This document shows positions 36,933 to 45,496 of a DNA stretch of 64,000 nucleotides, one piece after another. The DNA lies in assembly GCA_913057685.1 (NCBI GenBank), contig CAJXOA010000008.1, positions 1 through 64,000 of the forward strand. The letters run 5' to 3'. The position numbers and the translations under genes are program-made. The stretch's first letter is position 1; every line of letters starts with the position of its first letter. The notes under the pieces were generated by a model that saw nothing but the letters and a program-made list of their open reading frames with translations, was not told the DNA's origin and made no database searches. The DNA is from an uncultured Trueperaceae bacterium (GTDB lineage Bacteria; Deinococcota; Deinococci; Deinococcales; Trueperaceae).

Positions 36933-37889
36933 ATGCCGCGCCCACCCCGCTACCAGGTCGGTGACGTCGGGAGCGCCTACCCCGGCACGCCGGTCGCGCC
37001 GACGCCGCGCACCGCGCCGCTGCCCCGCCGCGACCCCGCGGCGCCGCCGCAGCGTGCGGCGCCGCGCCCGCCGTGGCGCCGCCGCGCAACCCGGCTCGCC
37101 GCCCTCGCGCTGGCCGTGATGGCGGTCGTCGCGACGACCGCCGCCGCGGGGCGGCACGCCGCCGCGACCGACCTGCGGGTCGCGCGCGCCGCGCAGGTGG
37201 GGCCGCCCGCGTGGCCCGGACCGGTCACGCTGCTGCGTGGGCTGCTGGCCGGCCCCCCGACGGTCGTGCTGCAGGTCGGGCACCTGGACGCCGCGGACGC
37301 CCCCGACGAACTCGCGGCGCTTCGGACGCGGACCGGCGCGAGCGCCGGCGGCGTGGACGAGGTCGCGGTGAACGCCGCGGTCGCCGACGCCCTCGCGGCG
37401 CGCCTCCGGGCGGACGGGGTGCGCGTCCGCATCGTCGGGACGACCGTGCCGCCGAACCTCCGCGCGACGCTGGCGCTGGCGCTGCACGCCGACGGCGTGC
37501 AGGACGCCAACCGCCGCGGCTACAAGAGCGCGCACGCGATCCCGACGCGGACGCGCCGCGACCCGTGGCTGCTCGCGAGCATCGACGCGGCGTACCTCGA
37601 CGCCGCCCCGATGCCGCACGACGCGGTGAACGTCTCCCCCGCCATGACCCGCTACTACGCCTTCGCGCACGACCGCTTCCGGCACGCGCTGCACCCCGGG
37701 ACCGCCGCGGTGATCGTGGAGATGGGGTACCTCACGCACCCCGCCGACCGCGCCTGGTTGGCGGCGCCCGACCGCCCCGCCGCCGCCCTGCACGACGGGG
37801 TGACGCGCTACCTCGCCGCGGTCGCGCGGTGGCACCCCGCGCTGGCGTGGCGGGCGGGCGGGCCGACGTCCTTCGGCGGGGTCCCGTGA
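36933..37889 (+). CDS. N-acetylmuramoyl-L-alanine amidase (Amidase_3-like)
   Basis: Zinc amidase that cuts the sugar-peptide bond of peptidoglycan; 318 residues. A Pro/Arg-rich cytoplasmic N-terminus (1-50) is followed by one membrane helix (about 52-73), so the enzyme is anchored facing the envelope. Zinc and catalytic residues of the family can be placed: His117 (QVGHLD), Glu143 (VDEVAVN), His185 (ALHADG) and Glu263 (VEMGYLTHP). The sequence is divergent, so the fold call is firmer than the exact substrate. Confidence 0.78.
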   Translation: MPRPPRYQVGDVGSAYPGTPVAPTPRTAPLPRRDPAAPPQRAAPRPPWRRRATRLAALALAVMAVVATTAAAGRHAAATDLRVARAAQVGPPAWPGPVTLLRGLLAGPPTVVLQVGHLDAADAPDELAALRTRTGASAGGVDEVAVNAAVADALAARLRADGVRVRIVGTTVPPNLRATLALALHADGVQDANRRGYKSAHAIPTRTRRDPWLLASIDAAYLDAAPMPHDAVNVSPAMTRYYAFAHDRFRHALHPGTAAVIVEMGYLTHPADRAWLAAPDRPAAALHDGVTRYLAAVARWHPALAWRAGGPTSFGGVP

Positions 37890-37895
37890 TACCCT
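37890..37895 (+). promoter_or_regulatory. -10 box TACCCT of YtkA/iron-sulfur operon (leaderless type)
   Basis: TACCCT begins one base after the amidase stop and is seven bases before the ATG at 37903. The operon can therefore be expressed apart from the amidase. Confidence 0.55.
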
Positions 37896-37902
37896 CCACG
37901 CA

Positions 37903-38331
37903 ATGCGCGAACGCCCAGGACGAACGTCCCTGACGTCGTTCCTTCCCCTCGCCCTGCTGCTCCTGATCGTCCTCGCCGGCTGCCGTCCACCCGACGCGGG
38001 CGGCGCGAGCGCGCGCGCCGCCGACCCCGACGTCCGGGTGCGGGTGGAGGCCCCACCCGAGGGGGTCGTCGGGCCGGAGACCGTCCGCGTCCTCGTGCTC
38101 GACGGCGACGTCCCGGCGAGCGACGCGACCGTCACCGTGACCGGCGACATGACGCACGCCGGCATGGTGCCGGTCGTCGCGGACGCCCCCCCGGCCGACG
38201 CGCCGGGCGCCTACCTCACCGACGACTTCGCGTACGACATGGCCGGCGATTGGGTGCTCACCGCCGAGGTGACGCTGCCCGACGGACGGCACGGGTTCGG
38301 CGAGACCCGCGTCACGGTCGCGCGACCGTGA
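37903..38331 (+). CDS. YtkA/FixH-like lipoprotein
   Basis: A 142-residue exported lipoprotein: signal peptide with lipobox LAGC (Cys27), then a YtkA-like beta-sandwich (about 40-140) with the family features GDMTHAGMVPV and PGAYLTDDFAYDMAGDWVL. The Met/His cluster suggests metal, perhaps copper, binding; that is inference. It starts seven bases after TACCCT and overlaps the following iron-sulfur gene by four bases. Confidence 0.7.
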   Translation: MRERPGRTSLTSFLPLALLLLIVLAGCRPPDAGGASARAADPDVRVRVEAPPEGVVGPETVRVLVLDGDVPASDATVTVTGDMTHAGMVPVVADAPPADAPGAYLTDDFAYDMAGDWVLTAEVTLPDGRHGFGETRVTVARP

Positions 38332-39881
38332 GCCGGGTCCCGCTGCCGCAGGTGGCGCCCCCGGCGGGCGGCGGGCGGGGCGGCGCGTTCGTCCGCCAAC
38401 CGCGCGGCCCCGACCTCCTGCGGATCCCCGGCCTGCGCCGCTTCCTCCGCTGGCGCTACGCCCGCCTGACGCTGCAACTGCCGCTGTTGATCCTGGCGGT
38501 CTTCGTGATCGTCGACGGCCTCACCGGCCGGCAGTTGGCCCCCCGCAACCTCGCGACGACCGCGACGTGGCTGCACTACCGCGGCCTCGTCGTCGTCGCC
38601 CTCGCGATCCTCGGCAACGCCTTCTGCGGCGCCTGCCCGCTGATGTTGACGCGCGGCCCCGCGAACTTCGTGAAGCGCCGGCTTCCCTTCGAACTGCGTT
38701 GGCCCGCCCGTCTCCGCAACAAGTGGCTCGTCGCCGTCCTCCTCGTCGCGGTGTTCTACGCCTACGAGGCGTTCGACCTGTGGGCCAGCCCGTGGTTGTC
38801 CGCCTGGCTGGCGATCGCGTACTTCGTCGGCGCCTTCGCGATCGACGTGCTGTTCCCCGCCGGCACCTTCTGCCGCTACGTCTGTCCCCTCGGGAACTTC
38901 AACTTCCTGTTCGCCAGCGTCTCCCCCACCCAGATCACCGCCACCGACCCCGACGTCTGCCGCACCTGCGCCGACAAACCGTGCCTACACGGCCGCGAGA
39001 CGTACGCCGATCCCGCCCGCGCCCCCGGCGAGCGCGCCTTCGTTCCGCTGGACGAGGTCGTGCGGCCGAACGGGGAGGGGTCGTTCCCGGGCTGCGAAAC
39101 GAACCTGCTCGTTCCCACGATGACGTCGAACATGGACTGCACGTCGTGCATGAACTGCGTGCGCGCCTGCCCGTACGACAACGTCGCCCTCACCGTCCGC
39201 TCGCCCGGGTGGGAGCTCCAACAGGCGCCGTGGCGCCGCCGCTGGGGCCTGCCGTTGATCGTGCTGGGCGTGATGATGCTGTACTGGGGGCTGTTGAACG
39301 CCGTGGCGATGATCCCGCCGTTCTACGACCTCGCGCGGGGCCTCGCGACCCTGACCGGCAGCCGCAACGAACCGTTCCTCCTCGCCCTCGTGTTCGCCGC
39401 CTTCACGGTCGGTGGGGGCGCCCTCTCGCTCGCCGCGGCGCTCGCGTCGGACGCCGCGGGCGGGGCGGGCGCCCACCCGCGCCGCGCCCTGATGCGGTGG
39501 GGGTACGTCTTCGTCGCGATGGGCTTCGGCTTCTGGGCGGCGCACTACCTGTTCCACTTCCTGACCGGGGCGGCGTCGATCGTGCCGGTGTTCGAGCACT
39601 TCTTCGCGTGGCGCGGTGCGGACCTCGATCCGGACTGGGCGCTGGCGCGGTGGATGCCGTCGCGCTGGATGTTCCCCATCAGCGCCGGCGTGAGCGGCGC
39701 GTACGCGTTGCTCGCCGCCTACCTGACGGTCCGCATCGCCCTGCGCGACTTCCCCGGCGCGCGGGCGGCGGCGGCGATGTGGCCGATGCTGGCGTTCGTC
39801 GTGATCCTCACCGCCCTGCAGATCCTGGTGCTGGCGCAACCCATGGAGATGCGCGGCACCCTCCTGGGGCCGGCGGGATGA
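38328..39881 (+). CDS. NosR/NapH-like membrane 4Fe-4S protein
   Basis: Polytopic electron-transfer protein, 517 residues. Five or six helices in the N-terminal half carry cysteine groups GNAFCGACPLML and CRYVCPLGNFN, then a cytoplasmic segment with CRTCADKPCLHG and a ferredoxin motif CTSCMNCVRACPYDN, then four to five more helices. NosR and NapH proteins use this plan to pass electrons across the membrane from quinol. GTG start overlaps the lipoprotein stop; its own stop overlaps an ATG (ATGA). No nitrous-oxide or nitrate reductase is adjacent, so the acceptor is unknown. Confidence 0.78.
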   Translation: MSRVPLPQVAPPAGGGRGGAFVRQPRGPDLLRIPGLRRFLRWRYARLTLQLPLLILAVFVIVDGLTGRQLAPRNLATTATWLHYRGLVVVALAILGNAFCGACPLMLTRGPANFVKRRLPFELRWPARLRNKWLVAVLLVAVFYAYEAFDLWASPWLSAWLAIAYFVGAFAIDVLFPAGTFCRYVCPLGNFNFLFASVSPTQITATDPDVCRTCADKPCLHGRETYADPARAPGERAFVPLDEVVRPNGEGSFPGCETNLLVPTMTSNMDCTSCMNCVRACPYDNVALTVRSPGWELQQAPWRRRWGLPLIVLGVMMLYWGLLNAVAMIPPFYDLARGLATLTGSRNEPFLLALVFAAFTVGGGALSLAAALASDAAGGAGAHPRRALMRWGYVFVAMGFGFWAAHYLFHFLTGAASIVPVFEHFFAWRGADLDPDWALARWMPSRWMFPISAGVSGAYALLAAYLTVRIALRDFPGARAAAAMWPMLAFVVILTALQILVLAQPMEMRGTLLGPAG

Positions 39882-39904
39882 ACTCCGCGGCGCGCGCGGC
39901 GCGC

Positions 39905-39910
39905 TATCCT
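39905..39910 (+). promoter_or_regulatory. internal -10 box TATCCT before FixH-like gene
   Basis: TATCCT is six bases before the ATG at 39917, inside the operon. It could give a leaderless shorter transcript of the last two genes. Confidence 0.45.
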
Positions 39911-39916
39911 CGGGGG

Positions 39917-40498
39917 ATGCGACCCCGCCCCCTCCGCCTCCTCCGCACCGCCGCCGCCGCGCTGCTGGTGGGCGCCGCATCATGGGCCGCGGCGCACGCG
40001 ACGCTGGTCTTCGTCACGGTCGAGACGACCCCCTCGCCCCCCCTCCCGGGCGAGCCGACGACGCTGTCGATCGTCATGCGCGACCCCGTGGACGCGCCGG
40101 TCGAGGACGCCATCGTGTTCGTCGAGGCGTCGCAACCGGGCCAGGAGGGCATCACGACCGACCGCTTCGTCGAGACCGAACCCGGCGCGTACGAAACGAC
40201 CGTGCGGTTCCCCAGCGACGGCGATTGGACGCTGTTGTTCCGCGACCGAACCTTCCGCCAGGAGGAGGCCAACGCCACGATCACCGTGGGGGTCGGGCCC
40301 GACGCCACCGGTGAACCGCCGTCGTTCATCTTTCCGCCCACCGCCACCGGGCCGCAAAACCTGACGACGTGGCTCGTGTGGTTGATCGGCCTGCCCCTCG
40401 TCGCCGGCGCGATCGTGACCGTCATGGTGCTCCGCGGGCGGGAGGACGAAGGGGCGGAGGCGGCGGAGGCGGCGGAGGCGGACGCGGCGCAGCCGTGA
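39917..40498 (+). CDS. FixH/YtkA-like exported protein with C-terminal membrane anchor
   Basis: A 193-residue protein with signal peptide (about 1-28, ending SWAAAHA), a beta-rich domain (about 30-140, PGEPTTLSIVMRDPVDAPV, GAYETTVRFPSDGDWTLLF) and a C-terminal membrane helix (about 152-175). It is a second member of the FixH/YtkA type in this operon. Two starts compete: ATG at 39917 gives a clean signal peptide and follows TATCCT; ATG at 39878 overlaps the previous stop and adds 13 residues. The end holds an Ala/Glu run encoded by three 9-bp repeats. Confidence 0.68.
   Translation: MRPRPLRLLRTAAAALLVGAASWAAAHATLVFVTVETTPSPPLPGEPTTLSIVMRDPVDAPVEDAIVFVEASQPGQEGITTDRFVETEPGAYETTVRFPSDGDWTLLFRDRTFRQEEANATITVGVGPDATGEPPSFIFPPTATGPQNLTTWLVWLIGLPLVAGAIVTVMVLRGREDEGAEAAEAAEADAAQP
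40454..40480 (+). repeat. 9-bp tandem repeat in FixH-like gene
   Basis: Three exact copies of GCGGAGGCG encode the Ala-Glu-rich cytoplasmic end of the FixH-like protein. Confidence 0.7.
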
Positions 40499-41226
40499 GC
40501 CTCCTCGCGCAAACGTCGGGCACCCTCGTCAACGTCGTCGCGGTCCTGGTGGGGGGCACCCTCGGCCTGTGGGCCCGCGGGCGCCTCCCCGAACGCACGA
40601 CGACGACCGTCATGCAGGCGATCGGGCTCGCGACCCTCTTCGTCGGCCTGTCCGGCGCCACCGACCTCGGTCGCGTCGACACGCCACCCGGCGTCGTCGC
40701 GGCGCTCCTGGGCCTGGCGCTCGGCGCGGCGGTGGGCGAAGGCCTGCGGCTGCAGGACCGCCTCGACGCGGTCGGGGAGCGCCTCCGCACGCGGGTGCGG
40801 GGCGAGGGGCGCTTCACCGAGGGGTTCGTGGCCGCCACCCTGTTGTTCCTCGTCGGGCCGCTCGCGCTGATCGGGTCGATCCAGAACGGCCTGGTCGGTG
40901 ACCCGTCCTTCCTGATCGTCAAGAGCACCCTGGACGGCGTCGCGTCGATCGTGCTGGCCGCCAGCTTCGGGTGGGGCGTCCTCGCCTCCGCCGCGGCGGT
41001 CCTCCTCTACCAGGGCGGCCTGTCGCTGGGGGCGGGCGCCCTCGCGCAGTGGCTGCCCGACCCCGCCACCAGCCCGGTCGTGCTGCTGGTGAACGGGACC
41101 GGGGGCCTGCTGATCCTCGGGCTCGGCCTGGGGCTGCTGGACGTCGTCACGATCCGCATCGCGAACCTCCTGCCCGGCCTGCTCCTCGCGCCCCTCGTGT
41201 GGTGGGCGCTCGGGTTCGTCCTCTGA
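40495..41226 (+). CDS. DUF554 family membrane protein
   Basis: A 243-residue protein with about seven membrane helices, of the YdfK/YqgA (DUF554) family. Typical stretches: NVVAVLVGGTLGL, VGPLALIGSIQNGL, KSTLDGVASIVLAASFGWG and NGTGGLLILGLGL. Family function is unknown. The GTG start overlaps the FixH-like stop, making it the last gene of the four-gene chain. Confidence 0.88.
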   Translation: MSLLAQTSGTLVNVVAVLVGGTLGLWARGRLPERTTTTVMQAIGLATLFVGLSGATDLGRVDTPPGVVAALLGLALGAAVGEGLRLQDRLDAVGERLRTRVRGEGRFTEGFVAATLLFLVGPLALIGSIQNGLVGDPSFLIVKSTLDGVASIVLAASFGWGVLASAAAVLLYQGGLSLGAGALAQWLPDPATSPVVLLVNGTGGLLILGLGLGLLDVVTIRIANLLPGLLLAPLVWWALGFVL

Positions 41227-41245
41227 ACGGCCTCGCGGTGCGTGC

Positions 41246-41251
41246 TACCCT
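41246..41251 (+). promoter_or_regulatory. -10 box TACCCT of gatC (leaderless type)
   Basis: TACCCT is six bases before the gatC GTG. Confidence 0.6.
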
Positions 41252-41257
41252 TCGCGC

Positions 41258-41548
41258 GTGACCGACGCGGAACTCGACCACCTGGCGGAGCTCGCGCGCC
41301 TGCAGCTGGAGGACGACGAGCGCGACGCGCTGCGCGCCGACCTGGAGCGGGTCCTCACGCACTTCGAGACGATGCAGGCGGTCGACGTCGAGGGGCTCGA
41401 ACCGATGCTGCGCCCCGTCCACGTCGACGACCCCCTGCGCGACGACGTCGTCCGACCGGGCCTCGACCCGGAGGCCGCCCGCGCCCTCGCCCGCGCGCGG
41501 GACGGCGACTTCCTGCGGGTCCCCCGCACCGCCGCCGACGACGGTTGA
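41258..41548 (+). CDS. gatC: Asp/Glu-tRNA(Asn/Gln) amidotransferase subunit C
   Basis: Small subunit that stabilises GatA-GatB in the amidotransferase converting misacylated Glu-tRNA-Gln or Asp-tRNA-Asn; 96 residues. Typical start LDHLAELARLQLEDDE and middle VDVEGLEPMLRPV with DDPLRDD. The gene stands alone, without gatA or gatB beside it, and is followed by a terminator shared with serS. Confidence 0.93.
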   Translation: MTDAELDHLAELARLQLEDDERDALRADLERVLTHFETMQAVDVEGLEPMLRPVHVDDPLRDDVVRPGLDPEAARALARARDGDFLRVPRTAADDG

Positions 41549-41573
41549 CGCCCGTCCGCGGCGGACGGGCGTC
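41547..41573. terminator. terminator between gatC and serS
   Basis: A 12-bp perfect stem (41547-41558 with 41562-41573) with a 3-base loop includes the end of the gatC stop codon. It lies 69 bases past serS on the other strand and may serve both. Confidence 0.6.
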
Positions 41574-41642
41574 CTCGACGCACGGCCGGCCTCGGCGAAC
41601 GCACGCCCCCCGTGGACGGGTCGGCTGGACGGAGGGGCGTCC

Positions 41643-42917
41643 TCAGCGGAGGGGGCCCGCGCCCACGTACGGCACCAACGCGTCGGGCACCCGTAGGCCG
41701 TCGGGACCGGCGTACGTCTCCACCAACGCCGCCACCGTGCGCGGCATCGCCAGGGCGCTGCCGTTGAGGGTATGCACCAACGCCGGCTTGCCGCTCCCCT
41801 GCGCACCGCCCGCGCGGGCGCGCACCTGCAGGCGGCGCGCCTGGAAGTCGGTGAGGTTGCTGACGCTACTCACCTCAAGCCAGCGTTCCTGCCCCGGACT
41901 CCACACCTCGAGGTCGTACTTCTTCGCCTGCGTGAAGCCCATGTCGGCGGTGCACATCGACAACCGCCGGTAGCTGAGGCCCAACGCCTCCAGGAGCCCC
42001 TCGGACAGCTCCGTCATCGCCTCCAGCTGCGCGTAGCTGGCGTCCGCCGCGGCGAACGCCACCATCTCGACCTTGTCGAACTGGTGCACGCGGTTCAGGC
42101 CCCGCACGTCCTTGCCGTAGCTGCCCGCCTCCCGCCGGAAGCAGGGCGTCGAGGCGGCGTAGCGCAGCGGGAGGGCGTCGGCGTCGAGGATGGCGTCGCG
42201 GTGCAGGTTCGTGACCGCCACCTCGCTGGTGGGGATCAGGTAGAAGCCGTCGTCCACCCGGTACATCTGGCCCTCCTTGTCGGGGAGTTGGCCGGTCGCG
42301 ACGGCGCTCGCCTCGTTCGCGAGGTACGGCACGCGCACCTCCAGGTAGCCCGCCTCCTGCAGGACGTCGAGGAAGTACCGCTCGAGGCCGCGCACCAGGC
42401 GCGCCGCGCCGCCCCGGAGGACGGGGAAGCCGGCGCCGGCGACGCGCGCGCCGGCCTCGGCGTCCAGCCACCCCCAGTCGCCCATCGTCGTCCAGTGCGG
42501 CGCGGCGTCCGGCGGCGCCGCCGCCCCGCTCCACTCCTTCACGACGACGTTGTCGTGCTCGCTTTCGCCCTCCGGGACGCTCTCGTGCGGGAGGTTGGGG
42601 AGGTCCAACTGCAGCCGTTCGAGTCGGTCGGCGAGCGCGCGTTCGCGTTCCTCGAGGCGCTTGACCTCCGCCGCGAGCTCGCCCATGGCGCGGATCGCGT
42701 CGCTGGCGTCCTCGCCGGCGCGTTTCGCTTCGCCGATGCGTTTGCTTTCGCGGTTGCGGTGCGCCTGCTTCGCCTCCAGGTCGGCGCGCAACAGCCGGTA
42801 CTCCTCGTCGGCCAGCAGCCAGGCGTCGAGCGCCGCTTCGGCGCCGTCGATGCGTTTCGCGCGAAGGCCGCGCCGGACGGCTTCGGGGTCCTCGCGGATC
42901 AGGGTCGGATCGAGCAT
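41643..42917 (-). CDS. serS: serine--tRNA ligase
   Basis: Class II synthetase charging tRNA-Ser; 424 residues. The N-terminal coiled-coil arm (about 25-105) grips the long variable arm. Motif 2 is TPCFRREAGSYGKDVRGLNRVHQF (described by its Arg-Glu and Arg loop residues) and motif 3 is ALVHTLNGSALAMPRTVAA. TSEV in IPTSEVAVT marks the serine pocket. The ATG follows TACCCT by five bases. It is divergent from the N-formylglutamate amidohydrolase. Confidence 0.96.
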   Translation of the reverse strand: MLDPTLIREDPEAVRRGLRAKRIDGAEAALDAWLLADEEYRLLRADLEAKQAHRNRESKRIGEAKRAGEDASDAIRAMGELAAEVKRLEERERALADRLERLQLDLPNLPHESVPEGESEHDNVVVKEWSGAAAPPDAAPHWTTMGDWGWLDAEAGARVAGAGFPVLRGGAARLVRGLERYFLDVLQEAGYLEVRVPYLANEASAVATGQLPDKEGQMYRVDDGFYLIPTSEVAVTNLHRDAILDADALPLRYAASTPCFRREAGSYGKDVRGLNRVHQFDKVEMVAFAAADASYAQLEAMTELSEGLLEALGLSYRRLSMCTADMGFTQAKKYDLEVWSPGQERWLEVSSVSNLTDFQARRLQVRARAGGAQGSGKPALVHTLNGSALAMPRTVAALVETYAGPDGLRVPDALVPYVGAGPLR

Positions 42918-42922
42918 GCCGC

Positions 42923-42928
42923 AGGGTA
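42923..42928 (-). promoter_or_regulatory. -10 box TACCCT of serS (leaderless type)
   Basis: Minus-strand TACCCT is five bases before the serS ATG. Confidence 0.55.
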
Positions 42929-42955
42929 CCGGAATCGCCGTGCGCCGGCCGGCGG

Positions 42956-42961
42956 TAGCAT
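42956..42961 (+). promoter_or_regulatory. -10 box TAGCAT of FGase gene (leaderless type)
   Basis: TAGCAT is six bases before the ATG at 42968. Confidence 0.6.
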
Positions 42962-42967
42962 GCGGCC

Positions 42968-43807
42968 ATGAAGGATCTCCTCGTCAGCGTTCCGCACCAT
43001 TCCGGCGTCGTGCCGTTCGAGGTGCTCGTCGCGATGCTCGGCGACGCGGCGTTCGATCCCGACGCCGCCGCCGCCCGGCGCGCCGCGATGGTGCGGGAGG
43101 GCGACCCGTACACCGACCAGCTGTTCGCCCTCCCCGGCGCGCGGTTCGTGACCGCGACCGTGTCGCGGTTCGTCGTCGACCTGAACCGCGACCGCGACGA
43201 CCGCAGCGCGAACGGCGTCGTCAAGCGCACCGACTTCGCCGAACGGCCCCTCTACCCGCCGGGTGGCGAACCGAGCGACGCGGACGTCGAGGCGCGCCTC
43301 CGGCGCTTCTACGATCCGTACCACGCCGCCCTCGACGCGGAGATCGCGCGGGCCCGCCCGCGGCTGGTCGTCGACGCGCACGCCATGACCGGCGCGGGTC
43401 CCGCCCTCGGGCCGGACGCCGGCGCGCCGCGCCCCGCCGCGGCGTTGATCACCGGCGGCGACCGGGACGGCGAACCGACCGACGCGCCGGTCAGCCTCCC
43501 GCCCGGGGTCGCTCGGGCGCTCGCCGCGGCGTTGGAGGCGGCGCTCGCCGCGCGCCTTCCCCTCGGGGTCGACGGGACGCCGTCGGGCGTCACGATCAAC
43601 GACCCGTTCGTGCGGGGCGGCATCCAGCATCGCCTCGGGGCGGATCCGGCGGGACCGCGCGTCCCGACGGTCGGCATCGAGATCAACCGCCTCCTGTTCG
43701 AGACCGACGACGGCGCGCCCCGCCCGGACCGCATCGCGGCGATCCGCGCGGCGGTGGGTGAGGCGCTCGAGGCGGTCCGCAGCGACCTGCCCGCCGCCGC
43801 CGGCTGA
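42968..43807 (+). CDS. N-formylglutamate amidohydrolase family protein
   Basis: Zinc-dependent hydrolase family that removes formate from N-formylglutamate at the end of one histidine degradation route; 279 residues. Recognisable stretches: SVPHHSGVVP at the N-terminus with a metal-binding His pair, SRFVVDLNRDRDDRS, LVVDAHAMTG and TVGIEINRLLF. No other hut genes are in the window, so a different amide substrate is possible. It converges with the lipoprotein hydrolase eight bases on. Confidence 0.85.
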   Translation: MKDLLVSVPHHSGVVPFEVLVAMLGDAAFDPDAAAARRAAMVREGDPYTDQLFALPGARFVTATVSRFVVDLNRDRDDRSANGVVKRTDFAERPLYPPGGEPSDADVEARLRRFYDPYHAALDAEIARARPRLVVDAHAMTGAGPALGPDAGAPRPAAALITGGDRDGEPTDAPVSLPPGVARALAAALEAALAARLPLGVDGTPSGVTINDPFVRGGIQHRLGADPAGPRVPTVGIEINRLLFETDDGAPRPDRIAAIRAAVGEALEAVRSDLPAAAG

Positions 43808-43815
43808 CGCCGGCG

Positions 43816-45270
43816 TCAGGGCAGGCGGGAGAGCCAGCGCGCCGCGAGCGGCGCGAGCGGGTTGCGGTCGGCGGCCAGCAGGTCGACGTGCGTCAAGCCC
43901 TCGAGGATCGTGAGGGTCACCGGCCACCCCTCGCGTTGCGCCAGGTACCCGGCGAACGCCTCGCGGTCGCGGAGGAGCCCCCGGTCGGACCCGACGACGA
44001 GGGTGGGGAGCCCCACGTCCGCCTGCGGGCGGTAGCCGGGCGCCCCCACGAGGTCGGGCGGGAGGGCGACCAGGTCGAGGAGGAGGGCGGAGGGCAGGTA
44101 CCACTCCGCGGCGTCGGCGTCGGGGTGCAGCCAGGTCTTCGCCTGCTCCGCGAGGTCGCTACGCTCGAGCGCGGGATCGCCCGCCGTCCAGCCGACCCGC
44201 GCCGCGCCGGGGGCGACCCCGACGACGCTCGCCGCGCGACTCGCGAGCCCCCCACCGCCGAACAGGAACGCCGTCAGGTTCCCGTCGAGGTCGGCGTCGG
44301 TCGCCTCCCCGATCGAGGCGTAGGAGGCCTGGAACGGTTGGTACTGATCGTCGTTCGCGAGGCCGTAGAAGGCCTCGTTGCTGACCGGGAAGGGGGCGAC
44401 GATGGCGGGGGCGGTGGCGTCCGGCGCGCGGTCGGCGAGGACGGCGGAGGCGAAGCGGCGGGCGGCGACCCGCCCGTCGGGACCGAACGGAAGCCACGGC
44501 GGGACGTCGCCCGCCGCGAGCGCCGCGCGGTCGGGCAGCCCGACCGACACCCCGAACACCCGCACGCCGTCCTCGAGGCCGAACGCGCCGGTCCGGCCCG
44601 GCGCGCCGTCGACGAGGACGAGGGCGTCGACCGGGGCGGCGTCCTCCCACGAAGCGTACGTCGCGGCGAGGCTCGCCCCGAGCGAGTGCCCGAGCAGCAC
44701 CACCCGGTCCGCCTCCGCGCGGGCGGCCCGCACGACGGCGGCGAGGTCGCCGTGGTGCACGTCGAGCCCCCAGTCGGCGACGAAGCGGTGCGCGTCGGGG
44801 TCGGGGGCGCGGTACCCGAGGGCGTCGTCCGCGCCGGGGAGGAAGGTTTCCGCGACGTCGGCCAGCGGGGCGCCGTCCAACGCCCGGCGGCGGGCGTCCG
44901 CGTCCTCGAGGCGGTTGCCGCGCCGGTCGACCGCCCACACCGCGACGCCGGGCGCGTGCGCGACGAGGCGGCGGGCGAGGGGCGCGAACTGGCCGGCGCC
45001 CCCGAACAGGCCGGGGACGGCGATCACGACGGTATCGATCGGCTCGTCGAGCGCCCACCGGAGGGTGGTTTGCGCGTCGAACCGGTCGGGGGTCGCGGGC
45101 AGGTCCACGCCGGGGACCTCGACCGACGCGACCGGCACGGCGGCGGGATCGACGCGCGGGGCGGCCACCGGCTCGGGGGCGGGAGCGCGGACGTCGGGGA
45201 GGGGCACGCAGCCCGCGAGGAGGGCGAGGGCGGCAAGGGGGACGGCGAGGGCGGCGGTGGGCCGGGGCAT
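43816..45270 (-). CDS. alpha/beta-hydrolase lipoprotein
   Basis: A 484-residue exported lipoprotein with lipobox LLAGC (Cys21) and an alpha/beta-hydrolase core. The nucleophile elbow is LLGHSLGAS, a candidate acid is in VVGSDRG and the His in EGLTHVD near the C-terminus. Length and a large cap region (about 250-400) resemble periplasmic esterases. Substrate unknown. The ATG follows TACCCT by six bases. It is divergent from the repeat surface protein across 267 bases. Confidence 0.75.
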   Translation of the reverse strand: MPRPTAALAVPLAALALLAGCVPLPDVRAPAPEPVAAPRVDPAAVPVASVEVPGVDLPATPDRFDAQTTLRWALDEPIDTVVIAVPGLFGGAGQFAPLARRLVAHAPGVAVWAVDRRGNRLEDADARRRALDGAPLADVAETFLPGADDALGYRAPDPDAHRFVADWGLDVHHGDLAAVVRAARAEADRVVLLGHSLGASLAATYASWEDAAPVDALVLVDGAPGRTGAFGLEDGVRVFGVSVGLPDRAALAAGDVPPWLPFGPDGRVAARRFASAVLADRAPDATAPAIVAPFPVSNEAFYGLANDDQYQPFQASYASIGEATDADLDGNLTAFLFGGGGLASRAASVVGVAPGAARVGWTAGDPALERSDLAEQAKTWLHPDADAAEWYLPSALLLDLVALPPDLVGAPGYRPQADVGLPTLVVGSDRGLLRDREAFAGYLAQREGWPVTLTILEGLTHVDLLAADRNPLAPLAARWLSRLP

Positions 45271-45276
45271 GGCGTC

Positions 45277-45282
45277 AGGGTA
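45277..45282 (-). promoter_or_regulatory. -10 box TACCCT of hydrolase lipoprotein gene (leaderless type)
   Basis: Minus-strand TACCCT is six bases before the ATG. Confidence 0.55.
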
Positions 45283-45471
45283 GTCCCGGGGCCGTCCGTG
45301 CGCGGGCGCGTGGAACACCCGGGGCGGTCGAGCCCTCGGTCGTTCGTGCGGGGCCTCCCCCCGACCCTGCGCCGTTGTGGTGTAACGACGTGGGGGATGC
45401 GGGCGCGCACCTTGCAGCGTACCGGCCGCCCAGCACACGACATCGTGAAGGCACTCTCGGGCCGCCGTATG

Positions 45472-45488
45472 ACGTCCTCAGCGGACGT
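45472..45488 (+). promoter_or_regulatory. inverted repeat upstream of surface protein gene
   Basis: ACGTCC and GGACGT flank TCAGC, with outer CCGT (45465-45468) and ACGG (45489-45492) extending the symmetry past a 3-base bulge. It lies just upstream of the direct repeats. A regulator site is possible. Confidence 0.35.
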
Positions 45489-45496
45489 ACGGAGCC

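Noticed and set aside
38328-39881. CcoG/FixG cytochrome-oxidase assembly protein
   Set aside because: The cysteine arrangement and C-terminal helices fit NosR/NapH better, and no ccoNOP or ccoI genes are present.
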